Below are positions 10,579 through 20,308 of a stretch of DNA of 64,000 bases, piece after piece. Source of the stretch: Phenylobacterium sp. (GTDB taxonomy: Bacteria > Pseudomonadota > Alphaproteobacteria > Caulobacterales > Caulobacteraceae); the NCBI RefSeq assembly GCF_019636135.1, contig NZ_JAHBYD010000002.1:186001-250000 (forward strand). Reading direction: 5' to 3'. Positions within the stretch are counted from its first letter, which is position 1. Each line of letters opens with the position of its first letter. The notes beneath the pieces were generated by a model. That model made no database searches. It was not told where the DNA came from and saw only the letters and a list, made by a program, of their open reading frames with translations. The position numbers and the translations under genes are program-made.

Positions 10579-13500
10579 TCAGTAGTCCTTCCGCCACCGC
10601 ACCGCGATGCGGTTGCCGGAGCCGACGCGGTCGGTCTGCTGCTGGAAGCGGGAGAGGAGCGAGAGGTTCTTGCGGACCCGCCATTCCACCTCCGCCGACG
10701 GCCCGTCGCGGCCACCGCCGGTGAGCTCCAGATAGACGTCGTCGGTCAGGTACTTGCCGCCCGAGACGGTGACCCCCGACTGCTCGTCGCCGCCGAAGGC
10801 CAGGCGGTCGAGGCGGGCGAAGCTGCGCAGGTTGCCGATCACGTCGAAGCCGCCGCCGCCCGACATGGCCGAGAGCGCCGAGGCGAGCTGGGCCGCCTCC
10901 ACGCCGGAGAGCTGGCTGGCCGAGCGCTCGAACAGCACCTTCGCCAGGATCTCGTCGTTGGGCAGGCTGGGCGACGAGACGAGCGTGATCTCGGGCTTGG
11001 CGGCCGTGCCGCGGATGCGGACGGTCACGGTGAGCGAGGGGTCCTCGCGCACGGCGTCCAGTTGCAGGCGGATGCTCTGCGGCTTCGAGGAGAGGTAGAC
11101 GATGCTGCGGTCGTCGAACTCGAAGCGCTTGCCGGCGAAGTCGTAGTCGCCGCGGACGACGCGGGCCGTGCCCGACAGGTCGGCGTTGGCGGTCGTTCCG
11201 CCGACATGGGCGTCCAGCGAGAGCTCGACGTCGAGCCCGCGGCCGCGCAGGAAGACGCGGCGCGGCGCATGCAGCTTCACGTCCAGCGCCCAGCCGTCGC
11301 CGCGCTTGAACCGGGGCGGCAGGCTGGCCGGGAGGTCTTCGGGCCGGTTGATCTCCTTCACCTCCATGGCGACCACGCCGGAGGGCGTGGGCGGGTCGGC
11401 GGCGAAGTCGGCGCGGTCGATGGCGAGGTCGCCGGTCAGCTTCACCTTGCCGTCGGCGGTGCGGTTGATGGTGGCCTGGCCGGTGGCGGTGGCGGCGCCG
11501 ATGTCGTTGTCGATCAGGCGGAAGCTCTTCAGGTCCAGGCGGAAGCTGGAGACGCCTTCGCGGGCCAGGCTGACGCGGCCCTGGCCCGAGAGCTGGCCGC
11601 CGCGGCCGTCGACGCCGCGAGCCTCGGTGACGTTGACGGAATCCTCGGTGAACGCCGCCTTCAGGACCACGTCGCGCAGCGTGAGGCCCGTGCCGCCGTC
11701 GTCGAAACGGCCCCGCTCGACCGAGACCTGGCCCGAGGCGCGCGGGGCGGCCAGGGTGCCGCTGAGCGTGCCTTCGGTGTGGACCACGCCGGAGAGCGCG
11801 CGGTCGCCGCCGATCAGGATGTCGAACAGCGGCCGCACCTCGCCCTCGGCGAAGAAGCGGCCGCGCAGGGGGCGCTGGCGCGCGATGGCGACGCGGAACG
11901 GCGCGGCGCTGGCCTCTGCGGGGAGGACGAGGTTGGCGTTGGCCTTGAGGCCCTGGTCGTTGGTCGTGTCGACGTCGAGGGTGATCACGTCGTCGGCGAG
12001 GCGCGCCTTCAGCACGCCGTTCGCACCCTGGGCGGCCGGCGTGCCCTTGCCCCGGGCGGCGGTGAGGCGGGCCTCGACGGCGCCGTCGAGGCGGCTTCCC
12101 TGCCCTTGCAGCGCCAGGGTGGCGTCGATGCGGCCGTCGAAGTCGGCGTTGAAGACGTTCAGGCCCATCTCGGCCACGCGGGCGTTCACGGTGGCGGTCT
12201 CGCCGCGCATCAGGGCGTCGAGGTCGAGACGGCCGCCGTCCGAGCCCGCCAGGCGCACGCGCGCGCTGCGCTCGGGGCCGCCGAAGCGGAAGGCGGCGGT
12301 CTCGACGGTGTGGAGGTCGCGGCCGCCCAGCACGCCCCTGCCGTCGAAGTCGACCCGATAGCCGGGCTGGACGTCGTTCCAGACGCCCTTGCCGGAGATC
12401 GTCCACGCGCCCTGCCCCGAGGCGCCGCGGGCGTCGGTGGTGAACGGCAGCCGCGCCAGGGGGCCATCGGCGGCGAGGCGCGCGGCGCGGACGGTGACGT
12501 CGGAGCCGGCCCAGCGGACGGCCTCGCCGCGCAGGTCGAGCGTGGCGCGCGGACCTCCGGCGGCGTCGGTGATCCTGGCGGTCCCGGCGATGCGGCCGGC
12601 GTCGATCAGGGCGCCCCTGGTGATCGCCAGCGTCAGGTCGGCGGCCGAGGGGCTGGACCGGCGCAGGCTGAGCGACCCCGAGGCCTTGACGCCGCCGGCG
12701 TCCAGCGACAGGCCCGTCAGGTCGACGCCGCCCTGCGGGAAGCGGAAGTCGGCGCGGGCGGCGGCGGGGCCGTAGCCGCTGGCGGCGGTGAGCGCCACCG
12801 TCCCGGACGAGCCGTCGGCCTGGCGCTGGAAGGTGAGCGCGAGCTTCGCGTCCTTGAGCGGGAGGCGCGGCAGGTCCACCTGCTCCAGGTTCGCGACCAG
12901 GTCGAGGCGCGGCGCCACGAGCGTGCCGGTGACGCCGCCCGTGCCCCTGGCCCTGCCGGTGATCTCGACGGGACCGGCGCGGATCGGGCCGGCGGCGCTC
13001 CAGTCGGCCTTGAACGCCAGGCGGCTGTCCTTCTCCATGACGCCCGCGGCGCTGGCGTCGAGGGCGGCGCCGTTCAGCGTGGCCCTGGCGACGGCGAGGC
13101 GGCCGGCCTGCCAGTCGGCCTGGACCTGCAGGCGCGGCGTGCGGCCCATGAGGCGGTCGAGTTCGGCGAGGCCGACGGCGAAGCGGTCGCCGCGCGCGTC
13201 GAGCCTGAAGGTCCAGGGCGCGCCCGACTTCGCCTGCGAGGCGTCCCAGCCGATCCTCGCGCCGCCCGAGGCGCCGAAGCGGGCCTCCTCCAGCCGGGCC
13301 ACCTGGACGTCGCCCTTCAGCGTCACGGCGCCCAGGAGCGTTCGGCCGCCGGACGCCTGGACCTTCAGGCCCCGACCGGCGAGGTCGAGGTCCTTCAGCA
13401 GGAGCTGGCCGTTGGCGAGGCGCTGGGCGTCGAGGGTCACGCCCGGCGCGGCGCCCAGGAAGGTGGCCACGAACCCCTGCCCGCGGCCGCCGGCCCCCGC

Positions 13501-14748
13501 CAGCTTCGCCTTGACCGCATAGGCGCCCTTCTCGCGGGCGAGCTCGATCGGCCCGGAGACGCTGGCGAGGCCGTAGCCGCCGAGGTCGATGTCGGAGACC
13601 GCGCCCGAGCCGGCGAACCTGAAATCCGCGCCATCGGCGGTGACCGCGCCCACGATCCGCGCCGCGCCCATCCGCGGCCCGCCGGTGATCCGCGAGAGCG
13701 AGGGGGCGCCGAGGTCGAGGCGCACCCGGCTCAGCCTGCGCTTGCCCAGGTCGCCGGGGCCCCAGGCGTGGGCGCGCATGGTCTCGGCGTTCAGCTTGAG
13801 GTCCAGCGCGTAGACGCCCGGCGCGGCCTTCACGCCGCCGAGGCCGAAGCGCAACTCCCTGCCGAACCGTGCGGCGAGGCCCTGGGTCAGCCGCGACGTG
13901 GTGAGCAGCAGGCGCCCGCCCGCCTGCCCGCCCTGCGGGTTCCACGCGCCGCGGGCGAGCAGCGGCGCCACGTCGCCGGTGGTCGCGCTCGCCGCGAACC
14001 GCCCCGCCGAGACCGTGCCATCGGCCTTCACGTCCAGGCGGAACGGCTGGTCGGGCGGGAGGCCCAGCGCCCCGGCGATGGCGCCGCCCCGCGCCTCCTC
14101 GGCGTCGGCGATCACCTTGAGCGGGCCTGCGCCGCCGAGCGCGACGTCGAGGTCGAGATGGTCGCCGGCGTGCAACGCGCTCCTCGCCGCCAGCCTGGCG
14201 CGACGGCCGCCCTTGCGCTCGACATCGAGGTCGAAGGTCACGTCGTAGACGCCGCGTTCGGTGCTGAAGCCCGGCTCGAGGATCAGCCGCGCCGCCGCCT
14301 TGTCGATGTGGAACGAGACCGGCAGGCCGCGGTCCTTGCCCTTGGGACCCAGCGTCGGGCGGCGGATGAGGCGGACATTCCGCGCCTCGACCAGATCGGC
14401 GTCGAAGACCCGGCTCAGGAGCTTGGCGTAACGCCATGTGAGATGGACGTCGTTCGCCTCCAGCCACACGCCCTTCTCGTCGCGGATGGTGAGCCGGCGG
14501 ACGCGCGCGTCACGCCAGATGTCGCCCGACAGGCCCTCCAGTTTCAGGCGGCCGATGCGGCCGAGCTTCAGGCCGTCGGTGCGCGCCTCGATCAGCAGGC
14601 GCACCTGCGGGATCAGCACGCCGTAGCGCGTGACGGCGAGCACGGCGCCCAGCGTGACGAGGATCGTGAGCGCAACGGCGAAGATCGCCCTCGGAAGGCG
14701 CGACCTCGCGCGCCCGACGGCGGCGGGAATGTCGTCCGCCCCGCTCAA
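10579..14748 (-). CDS. tamB: Translocation and assembly module inner-membrane component TamB
   Basis: A very large (1389-residue) AsmA-like protein that spans the periplasm and works with TamA in outer-membrane assembly or lipid transport. One N-terminal membrane anchor (AIFAVALTILVTLGAVLAV, residues about 21-40) precedes long repetitive beta-rich sequence with many GLAARGxDGG-type turns. The C-terminal TamB/DUF490 domain ends in VRWRKDY with a terminal aromatic. No ATG fits: the start is a TTG at 14748 that overlaps the tamA stop as TTGA, so translation should be coupled to tamA. Confidence 0.9.
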   Translation of the reverse strand: MSGADDIPAAVGRARSRLPRAIFAVALTILVTLGAVLAVTRYGVLIPQVRLLIEARTDGLKLGRIGRLKLEGLSGDIWRDARVRRLTIRDEKGVWLEANDVHLTWRYAKLLSRVFDADLVEARNVRLIRRPTLGPKGKDRGLPVSFHIDKAAARLILEPGFSTERGVYDVTFDLDVERKGGRRARLAARSALHAGDHLDLDVALGGAGPLKVIADAEEARGGAIAGALGLPPDQPFRLDVKADGTVSAGRFAASATTGDVAPLLARGAWNPQGGQAGGRLLLTTSRLTQGLAARFGRELRFGLGGVKAAPGVYALDLKLNAETMRAHAWGPGDLGKRRLSRVRLDLGAPSLSRITGGPRMGAARIVGAVTADGADFRFAGSGAVSDIDLGGYGLASVSGPIELAREKGAYAVKAKLAGAGGRGQGFVATFLGAAPGVTLDAQRLANGQLLLKDLDLAGRGLKVQASGGRTLLGAVTLKGDVQVARLEEARFGASGGARIGWDASQAKSGAPWTFRLDARGDRFAVGLAELDRLMGRTPRLQVQADWQAGRLAVARATLNGAALDASAAGVMEKDSRLAFKADWSAAGPIRAGPVEITGRARGTGGVTGTLVAPRLDLVANLEQVDLPRLPLKDAKLALTFQRQADGSSGTVALTAASGYGPAAARADFRFPQGGVDLTGLSLDAGGVKASGSLSLRRSSPSAADLTLAITRGALIDAGRIAGTARITDAAGGPRATLDLRGEAVRWAGSDVTVRAARLAADGPLARLPFTTDARGASGQGAWTISGKGVWNDVQPGYRVDFDGRGVLGGRDLHTVETAAFRFGGPERSARVRLAGSDGGRLDLDALMRGETATVNARVAEMGLNVFNADFDGRIDATLALQGQGSRLDGAVEARLTAARGKGTPAAQGANGVLKARLADDVITLDVDTTNDQGLKANANLVLPAEASAAPFRVAIARQRPLRGRFFAEGEVRPLFDILIGGDRALSGVVHTEGTLSGTLAAPRASGQVSVERGRFDDGGTGLTLRDVVLKAAFTEDSVNVTEARGVDGRGGQLSGQGRVSLAREGVSSFRLDLKSFRLIDNDIGAATATGQATINRTADGKVKLTGDLAIDRADFAADPPTPSGVVAMEVKEINRPEDLPASLPPRFKRGDGWALDVKLHAPRRVFLRGRGLDVELSLDAHVGGTTANADLSGTARVVRGDYDFAGKRFEFDDRSIVYLSSKPQSIRLQLDAVREDPSLTVTVRIRGTAAKPEITLVSSPSLPNDEILAKVLFERSASQLSGVEAAQLASALSAMSGGGGFDVIGNLRSFARLDRLAFGGDEQSGVTVSGGKYLTDDVYLELTGGGRDGPSAEVEWRVRKNLSLLSRFQQQTDRVGSGNRIAVRWRKDY

Positions 14749-16526
14749 AAGCTCTGTCCGATCGAGAGATAGACCTGGAACGGCGCCTGGCCACGGCGGC
14801 GGGCGACCGGCGTCGCGACATCCACGCGGATCGGCGCGAAGCCCAGGTTGTAGCGGATCCCGACCCCGGCCCCCACGGCCGCGTCGCCGAAGTCGACGGC
14901 GGCGGACGAGCCGACCGCGCCCGCGTCGACGAAGAGGGCGACGCCCCACCGCTGGGTGAGGTCGCGGCGGACCTCCAGCGACGATTCGAACAGGAAGACG
15001 CCGCCGCGCGGGGTGTTGTCGGCGAGCCGCGGCCCGACGCCCTGATACGGGAAGCCGCGCACGGAGCCGCCGCCGCCGGCGTAGAAGCGCTGCGAGGCCG
15101 GGATCTCGTCGACCGTGCCGTTGACGATGCGGCCCAGGCGCAGGCGGCCGGCGACGACGGTGGCGGCCTGCTTGTCGAGCGCGAGATAGTAGGTCCCCTG
15201 GGTGACGGCGCGCAGGTAGGGCACGTTCGTGTCGCCGACGATCAGGGTCGGCTCCAGCCGGGCGGAAAGACGCCAGCCGGAGGTGGGGTTCAGAGGATCG
15301 TTGGAGCGGTCGAGCAGGACGTCGCCCAGGACGGCGGCGGTGACGAGGTCGCGGCCGATGGAACTGAGCGTGCCGGCCTTGATCTCGGTCGACCGGGTCG
15401 CATCCAGCGAGGCGCCGACGGTGACGTAGGAGGTGCGGCCATAGCGGCGGGTCACATCGGCGCTGACGCCCACGCCGTCCTCGTCGTAGGCGTCGGTCTC
15501 GACGCGGTAGACCGAGGCCGCGGTCTTCAGCGTCTGCTGCGGGCGCCGCCAGTGGGGCAGCGAGACCTGCACCTCGGCGCGCGTGTCGCGGTCGGAGACC
15601 TGGCCGAACACCGACAGCGTGTCGGCGCGGCGGAAGCGGTTGTAGAGGGTCCAGCGCGCGTTCACGCCCGGGCCCTCGCTGGTCGAATAGCTCGCGCCCG
15701 CCTCGATGGTGCGCGGCTTGCGCTCGGCCAGGGTGACGAGGACCGGGCGCAGACCTTCGGCCGTGCTCGTCTCGGCGGGCGCGAGCGCGACGGTCACGCT
15801 GTCGTAGACGCCGGTGTCGAGCAGGCGGCGCTCGAGTTCGCCGACGTCGTCGGGATCGTAGGTGTCGCCGGCGTCCCAGGGCGCGAGCTCGCGCAGCCAC
15901 GCCGGATTGGTGCGGCCGATGGCGTTGGAGAGGTCGAGGCCGTCCAGGCGCACCAGCGGGCCGGCGGCGATGCGGAAGGTGGGCCGCACCGTCCTGTCGG
16001 CGTGGTCGACGATCACCTCGCGCGGCTCGGCCACGGCGTCGGCGTAGCCCCGCTTCTGCACCACGGACAGGATGCGGCCCTCGGCGGCGATGACATCCAC
16101 CGCGCGGCCGGGCGCGCCGGCGCGGTCGAGGCCCATCGCCGCGCGGGCGTCGGTCTGCGCCCGCTCGCCGGGCGGCGTCCCCTGCCAGGCGATGGCCGCG
16201 CCGGCCAGGCTGAAGCGCGGGCCGGGGGTGACCTTCACCACCGGGTGGGGCGGCTCGCCCTCGGTGACGTCGGGCTCCACCACATTGGCGTAGTAGCCCT
16301 CGGAGCGGAGGACCGCGATGGCGTCCTCGGCGGCCGTCTGCGCCCGGCGGCGCGCTTCGAAACGGTTCTCGATCGGCTTTTCGGTCTCGCCGATGACGGC
16401 CTGGATCGTGGCGCGCAGATCGCCGTCGACCTCACCCTGGACCTGCGCCTTGGGCTCGGCCCGCGCCATCGCCGCCGGCGCGCAGATGGCCGCCGATGCG
16501 GCGACGGCCGTGAGCAGTCGACCCAA
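14745..16526 (-). CDS. tamA: BamA/TamA-family outer-membrane protein TamA
   Basis: A 593-residue Omp85 protein with a Sec signal peptide (AAMARAEPK). POTRA-like segments fill roughly residues 30-260, and a C-terminal 16-strand barrel carries the family signature GGGGSVRGFPYQGVGP. It ends in Phe (YLSIGQSF), the usual outer-membrane beta-signal. Together with the adjacent tamB it forms the TAM complex. The stop codon overlaps the tamB start, confirming the pair. Confidence 0.93.
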   Translation of the reverse strand: MGRLLTAVAASAAICAPAAMARAEPKAQVQGEVDGDLRATIQAVIGETEKPIENRFEARRRAQTAAEDAIAVLRSEGYYANVVEPDVTEGEPPHPVVKVTPGPRFSLAGAAIAWQGTPPGERAQTDARAAMGLDRAGAPGRAVDVIAAEGRILSVVQKRGYADAVAEPREVIVDHADRTVRPTFRIAAGPLVRLDGLDLSNAIGRTNPAWLRELAPWDAGDTYDPDDVGELERRLLDTGVYDSVTVALAPAETSTAEGLRPVLVTLAERKPRTIEAGASYSTSEGPGVNARWTLYNRFRRADTLSVFGQVSDRDTRAEVQVSLPHWRRPQQTLKTAASVYRVETDAYDEDGVGVSADVTRRYGRTSYVTVGASLDATRSTEIKAGTLSSIGRDLVTAAVLGDVLLDRSNDPLNPTSGWRLSARLEPTLIVGDTNVPYLRAVTQGTYYLALDKQAATVVAGRLRLGRIVNGTVDEIPASQRFYAGGGGSVRGFPYQGVGPRLADNTPRGGVFLFESSLEVRRDLTQRWGVALFVDAGAVGSSAAVDFGDAAVGAGVGIRYNLGFAPIRVDVATPVARRRGQAPFQVYLSIGQSF

Positions 16527-16711
16527 GCCCGATTCCTCAGTTCGTGCCCCTGCCGCTTGGTGTAGCGGGGGGATTCCGCGCTGTCATCCGCGGCCTGGAC
16601 CCGGCGCCTAAATGATAGGCGCCTGCACATCTGCCCATCGATGCGGCACGATTTTTCCCCGGCGGCTTCCGGGGCGCGCCTAAGCGTCCTACAGATTGAA
16701 CCTCGAGGCTG

Positions 16712-18214
16712 GTGCGGGTGGATTCCATCGTGAGCGTCAAACGGGACGAAGCGGGGCCGAAGGCCGATCTGCCCGCGATTCCCCCCGCGATTCCCTACGA
16801 CGAGATGCTGACGCCGAAGGGCGCGGTCCGACCGCACTACGAGGCGCTGCAGGCGCGTCTCTCGACCCTCTCGCCGGATGAACTGGCCGAGCGGCAGAAG
16901 ACGCAGGAGCGGTTCTTCCTGCTGCAGGGCATCACCTTCACCGTCTATGGCGCGGAGAGCTCGACCGAGCGGATCATCCCGACCGACATCCTGCCGCGCA
17001 TCATCCCCGGCTCCGAATGGGCGACGATCGAGAAGGGGCTGACCCAGCGCCTCCAGGCGCTGAACATGTTCCTGGCCGACATCTACTCCGAGCAGCAGAT
17101 CCTGATGGACGGGGTGGTGCCGCGCGAACTGGTGCTGCAGGCGCCCAGCTACCGGCGCGAGATGCAGAACCTCTACGTGCCGCACAAGGCCTACGCCAAC
17201 GTCTGCGGCTCGGACCTGATCCGGCAGGAGAACGGCGCGTTCGCGGTGCTGGAGGACAACCTGCGCGTCCCCTCCGGCGTGTCGTACATGCTGGCCAACC
17301 GCGAGGCGTCCAAGCGGGTGTTCCCCGGCACGTTCCGGGGCGCCGGCGTCCGCTCGATCGACCGCTATCCCGACCTGCTGCTCGCGACGCTCAAGAGCAT
17401 GGCTTCGGACTGGCGGGCCGATCCGCAGGTCGTGGTGCTGACGCCCGGGGTCTACAACTCGGCCTATTACGAGCACGCCTACCTGGCGCGGCTGATGGGC
17501 GTGCCGCTGGTGGAAGGGCGCGACATCGTCGTCCACGACAACATGGTCTACATGCGCACCACGACGGGCCTGCGCCGGATCGACGTGATCTACCGCCGCG
17601 TGGACGACGACTTCATCGACCCCCTCACCTTCCGGCGGGATTCGAGCCTGGGCGCGGCGGGCCTGTTCAACGCCTACCGGGCCGGCAACGTGGTGATCTG
17701 CAACGCGCCGGGCACGGGCGTGGCGGACGACAAGGCCGTCTACGCCTACGTCCCGGAGATCATCCGGTACTACCTGGGCGAGGACGCGATCCTGCCCAAC
17801 ATCGAGACGTACCTCTGCCGCGAGGCGGCGCAACTGAGCCACGTGCTGGCCAACCTCGACAAGCTGGTGGTGAAGGCGGTGGGCGCGTCCGGCGGCTACG
17901 GCATGCTGGTGGGGCCGCATTCGACCAAGGCGCAGCGGGCGGAGTTCGCCGAGGCGCTGAAGGCCGACCCCGCCAACTACATCGCCCAGCCGACGATCCA
18001 GCTCTCCACCGCGCCCTGCCTCGTGGACCATGCCGTCGAGCCGCGGCACGTGGACCTGCGCCCCTTCATCCTGTCGGGCGAGAAGATCGTGGTGACGCCC
18101 GGCGCGCTGACCCGGGTGGCGCTGAAGAAGGGCTCGCTGGTGGTGAACTCCAGCCAGGGCGGCGGGTCGAAGGACACCTGGGTGCTCTCTGAAAGCAAGG
18201 GAGAGCGAGGATGA
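16712..18214 (+). CDS. Circularly permuted type-2 ATP-grasp protein
   Basis: A 500-residue member of the DUF404/DUF407 family, a circularly permuted ATP-grasp. Signatures include RGVD-like DIYSEQQILMDGVVP, NLRVPSGVSYMLANRE, and the late ATP-site segments VVKAVGASGGYGMLVGP and RHVDLRPFILSGEKI. The family is predicted to make amide or peptide bonds on an unknown substrate. It begins the conserved trio with the alpha-E and transglutaminase genes that follow. The start used is a GTG at 16712; a second in-frame GTG lies 18 bp downstream. Confidence 0.88.
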   Translation: MRVDSIVSVKRDEAGPKADLPAIPPAIPYDEMLTPKGAVRPHYEALQARLSTLSPDELAERQKTQERFFLLQGITFTVYGAESSTERIIPTDILPRIIPGSEWATIEKGLTQRLQALNMFLADIYSEQQILMDGVVPRELVLQAPSYRREMQNLYVPHKAYANVCGSDLIRQENGAFAVLEDNLRVPSGVSYMLANREASKRVFPGTFRGAGVRSIDRYPDLLLATLKSMASDWRADPQVVVLTPGVYNSAYYEHAYLARLMGVPLVEGRDIVVHDNMVYMRTTTGLRRIDVIYRRVDDDFIDPLTFRRDSSLGAAGLFNAYRAGNVVICNAPGTGVADDKAVYAYVPEIIRYYLGEDAILPNIETYLCREAAQLSHVLANLDKLVVKAVGASGGYGMLVGPHSTKAQRAEFAEALKADPANYIAQPTIQLSTAPCLVDHAVEPRHVDLRPFILSGEKIVVTPGALTRVALKKGSLVVNSSQGGGSKDTWVLSESKGERG

Positions 18215-18224
18215 GCCTTACCCT

Positions 18225-18351
18225 CCGCTCATCCCGGCGAATGCCGGGACCCAGATGGCAAGACGCCGATGCCGGCTCGATCAGCGCAGCATCGATCCAA
18301 CCTACCTCCTCAGTCCTCGATCCGGGTCCCGGCATTCGCCGGGATGAGCGG
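18225..18351. repeat. Long intergenic palindrome, copy C of the TCATCCCGG family
   Basis: 28-bp arms at 18225-18252 and 18324-18351 (CCGCTCATCCCGGCGAATGC outward) are essentially perfect reverse complements around a 71-bp centre. It sits inside the ATP-grasp/alpha-E operon, and its right arm ends 8 bp before the alpha-E start codon, where the ribosome site would normally be. Confidence 0.85.
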
Positions 18352-18358
18352 TGATCCC

Positions 18359-19306
18359 ATGATGCTCGCTCGGGTGGCGGACAGCCTCTACTGGATCGGG
18401 CGGTACGTGGAGCGGGCCGAGCACATGTGCCGGCTCTCCGACGTGATGCTGAACGCCACGCTGGACCGCTCGGAGGCGGCGACCACGGTGGCGCGGATCG
18501 CGCTCTCGGCCGTGGGCGACCCCGACGCGGCGAAGGCCGAGCGGCCCTATGACGCCGCACTCGCCCTGGCGCTCGATCGCGAGGACGGCGGGTCGATCTA
18601 TTCGTCGGTGGCGCGGGCGCGGGAGAATGCGCGCCAGGTGCGCGACCAGATCACCACCGAGACGTGGGAGCGGCTGAACCTCATCTACCTGCGCATGAAC
18701 GACCCGGACGTGGCGGCCTCGTTCGCCGAGGGGTCGCAACAGTTCCTGCACGACACCATCGCCGACCTGCACCTGTTCAAGGGCGCCGGCGACGCCACCA
18801 TGAGCCACGGCGAGGGCTGGAGCTTCCTGCTGCTCGGCGTCTACCTGGAGCGGGCGCAACTGATCGGCGCGCTGCTGGAGGTGGTGTTCGGCGAGGGGCG
18901 GCGCCGGCGGCCGATCTCGGACCACTTCGCGCTCACGAACGTGCTGCGCATGGGCTGCGCGCTGGAGCCGTACCTGCGGGTCTACACCGCCGAGATGCAG
19001 CCGCGCTTCATCCTGCAGTTCCTGACGCTGGACGAGGACTTCCCGCGCTCGATCCGCTTCTGCACCGACCAGATCGAGCAGCACCTCTCGGCCATCATCC
19101 GCCACGCGGGCCTGGCCGGCCGCGTCGGGCCCGACCGGCTGGCGGGGCGGCTGCGCGCGCGCCTGCAATACGCCGACATGACCGACCTGGAGAACGAGGG
19201 CGCCAGCGCCTTCCTCAAGACCGTGCTGGACGAGTGCTCGGCGATCCACCGCAGCCTCTACGACGCCTTCGTGGCCTATCCGCTCGAAGACCGGCTTCCG
19301 GCCTAG
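18359..19306 (+). CDS. Alpha-E domain protein (DUF403)
   Basis: A 315-residue, almost wholly alpha-helical protein. The family opening LARVADSLYWIGRYVERAEHMCRLSDVMLN is clear. The alpha-E family is strictly linked with circularly permuted ATP-grasp and transglutaminase genes, as seen here, and its biochemical role is unknown. I took the first of two tandem ATGs (18359 and 18362); the open frame continues upstream only through the palindromic repeat. No signal peptide. Confidence 0.88.
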   Translation: MMLARVADSLYWIGRYVERAEHMCRLSDVMLNATLDRSEAATTVARIALSAVGDPDAAKAERPYDAALALALDREDGGSIYSSVARARENARQVRDQITTETWERLNLIYLRMNDPDVAASFAEGSQQFLHDTIADLHLFKGAGDATMSHGEGWSFLLLGVYLERAQLIGALLEVVFGEGRRRRPISDHFALTNVLRMGCALEPYLRVYTAEMQPRFILQFLTLDEDFPRSIRFCTDQIEQHLSAIIRHAGLAGRVGPDRLAGRLRARLQYADMTDLENEGASAFLKTVLDECSAIHRSLYDAFVAYPLEDRLPA

Positions 19307-19318
19307 GGAGAGACCGAC

Positions 19319-20308
19319 CTGCTCCTCGAGATCCGCCACGTCACCCAGTACCGCTACGCCTCTCCCGTGCGCGAGAGCGTCATGGAGGTGTGGATGCAGC
19401 CGCAGCGGTCGGCGCGCCAGCGGCTGGTCAGCTTCGACCTGGAGATCGACCCGCCGACCCAGGTGTTCAGCTATGCCGACAGCTTCGGCAACGCCGTCTA
19501 CCACTTCGACGTGCCGCAGCCGCACGACCGGCTGACGATCACGGCGCGCTCGGCGGTGGAGAGCCAGCCGCCCTCCCCGCTGCCCGACAGCCTGGACATG
19601 GGCGAATGGGACCGGCTGCGCTCGGAGTTCCTGCGCGGCGAGAACTTCGACTTCCTGCACCCGCACGGCTTCGCCCGCGAGACCGAGGCGCTGCGCGTCT
19701 ACGAGCAGGACCACGACATCGCCGCGCTGCGGCGGCGCGACCCGCTGACGGCCGTGCGCGAGCTGAACAGGACCATCTACGGGAGCTTCGGCTACGAGGC
19801 CGGCGTCACCCGCGCCGACAGCCCCATCGACGACGTGCTGAAAGCCCGCAAGGGCGTCTGCCAGGACTTCGTGCATGTGATGGTGGCGATCCTGCGCTCG
19901 TGGGGCATCCCGGCGCGCTACGTCTCGGGCTACCTGTTCAACGACAAGAAGCACGGCGACCGCTCGGACCCCGACGCGACGCACGCGTGGGTGGAGGTGT
20001 TCCTGCCCAGCCTGCGCTGGATCGGCTTCGACCCGACCAACAACTCCGAGGCCACCGAGCGCCACATCGCCTGCGCCATCGGCCGCGACTATTCCGACGT
20101 GCCGCCGTCGCGGGGCGTCTACAAGGGCGACTCCGAGAGCGTGCTGGCCGTGGGCGTGCGGGTGAGCAAGGCGCGCGCGGCCCTCGCCGAGCCGGAGTTC
20201 CTGCGCGTGTCGCGGCCCGCGGCCCGCACCGGCGGCCCGCGCCGCGCGCAGGGCGGATCGACCGCCCACGAACAGCAGCGCCTGCACCAGATGCAGCAAC
20301 AGCAGTGA
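19319..20308 (+). CDS. Transglutaminase-like cysteine peptidase/amidase
   Basis: Third member of the ATP-grasp/alpha-E/transglutaminase trio. The N-terminal domain (LLEIRHVTQYRYASPV) and the core triad are visible: Cys in ARKGVCQDFVHVMVAIL, His in DATHAWVEVF and Asp in WIGFDPTNN. The family N-terminus is only reached by starting at a CTG at 19319, which is preceded by an AGGGAGAG ribosome site at 8 bp. The first GTG (19367) would delete the conserved opening strand. This gives 329 residues. The C-terminal tail after about residue 290 is Gln/Arg-rich and low complexity. It begins 12 bp after the alpha-E stop. Confidence 0.85.
   Translation: MLLEIRHVTQYRYASPVRESVMEVWMQPQRSARQRLVSFDLEIDPPTQVFSYADSFGNAVYHFDVPQPHDRLTITARSAVESQPPSPLPDSLDMGEWDRLRSEFLRGENFDFLHPHGFARETEALRVYEQDHDIAALRRRDPLTAVRELNRTIYGSFGYEAGVTRADSPIDDVLKARKGVCQDFVHVMVAILRSWGIPARYVSGYLFNDKKHGDRSDPDATHAWVEVFLPSLRWIGFDPTNNSEATERHIACAIGRDYSDVPPSRGVYKGDSESVLAVGVRVSKARAALAEPEFLRVSRPAARTGGPRRAQGGSTAHEQQRLHQMQQQQ

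Noticed and set aside
10468..14772. Open frame of 1434 codons on the plus strand opposite tamB
   Set aside because: Low-complexity Ala/Gly/Arg/Glu/His-rich translation typical of the antisense frame in about 70% GC DNA; tamB on the other strand has real domain structure and coupling to tamA.
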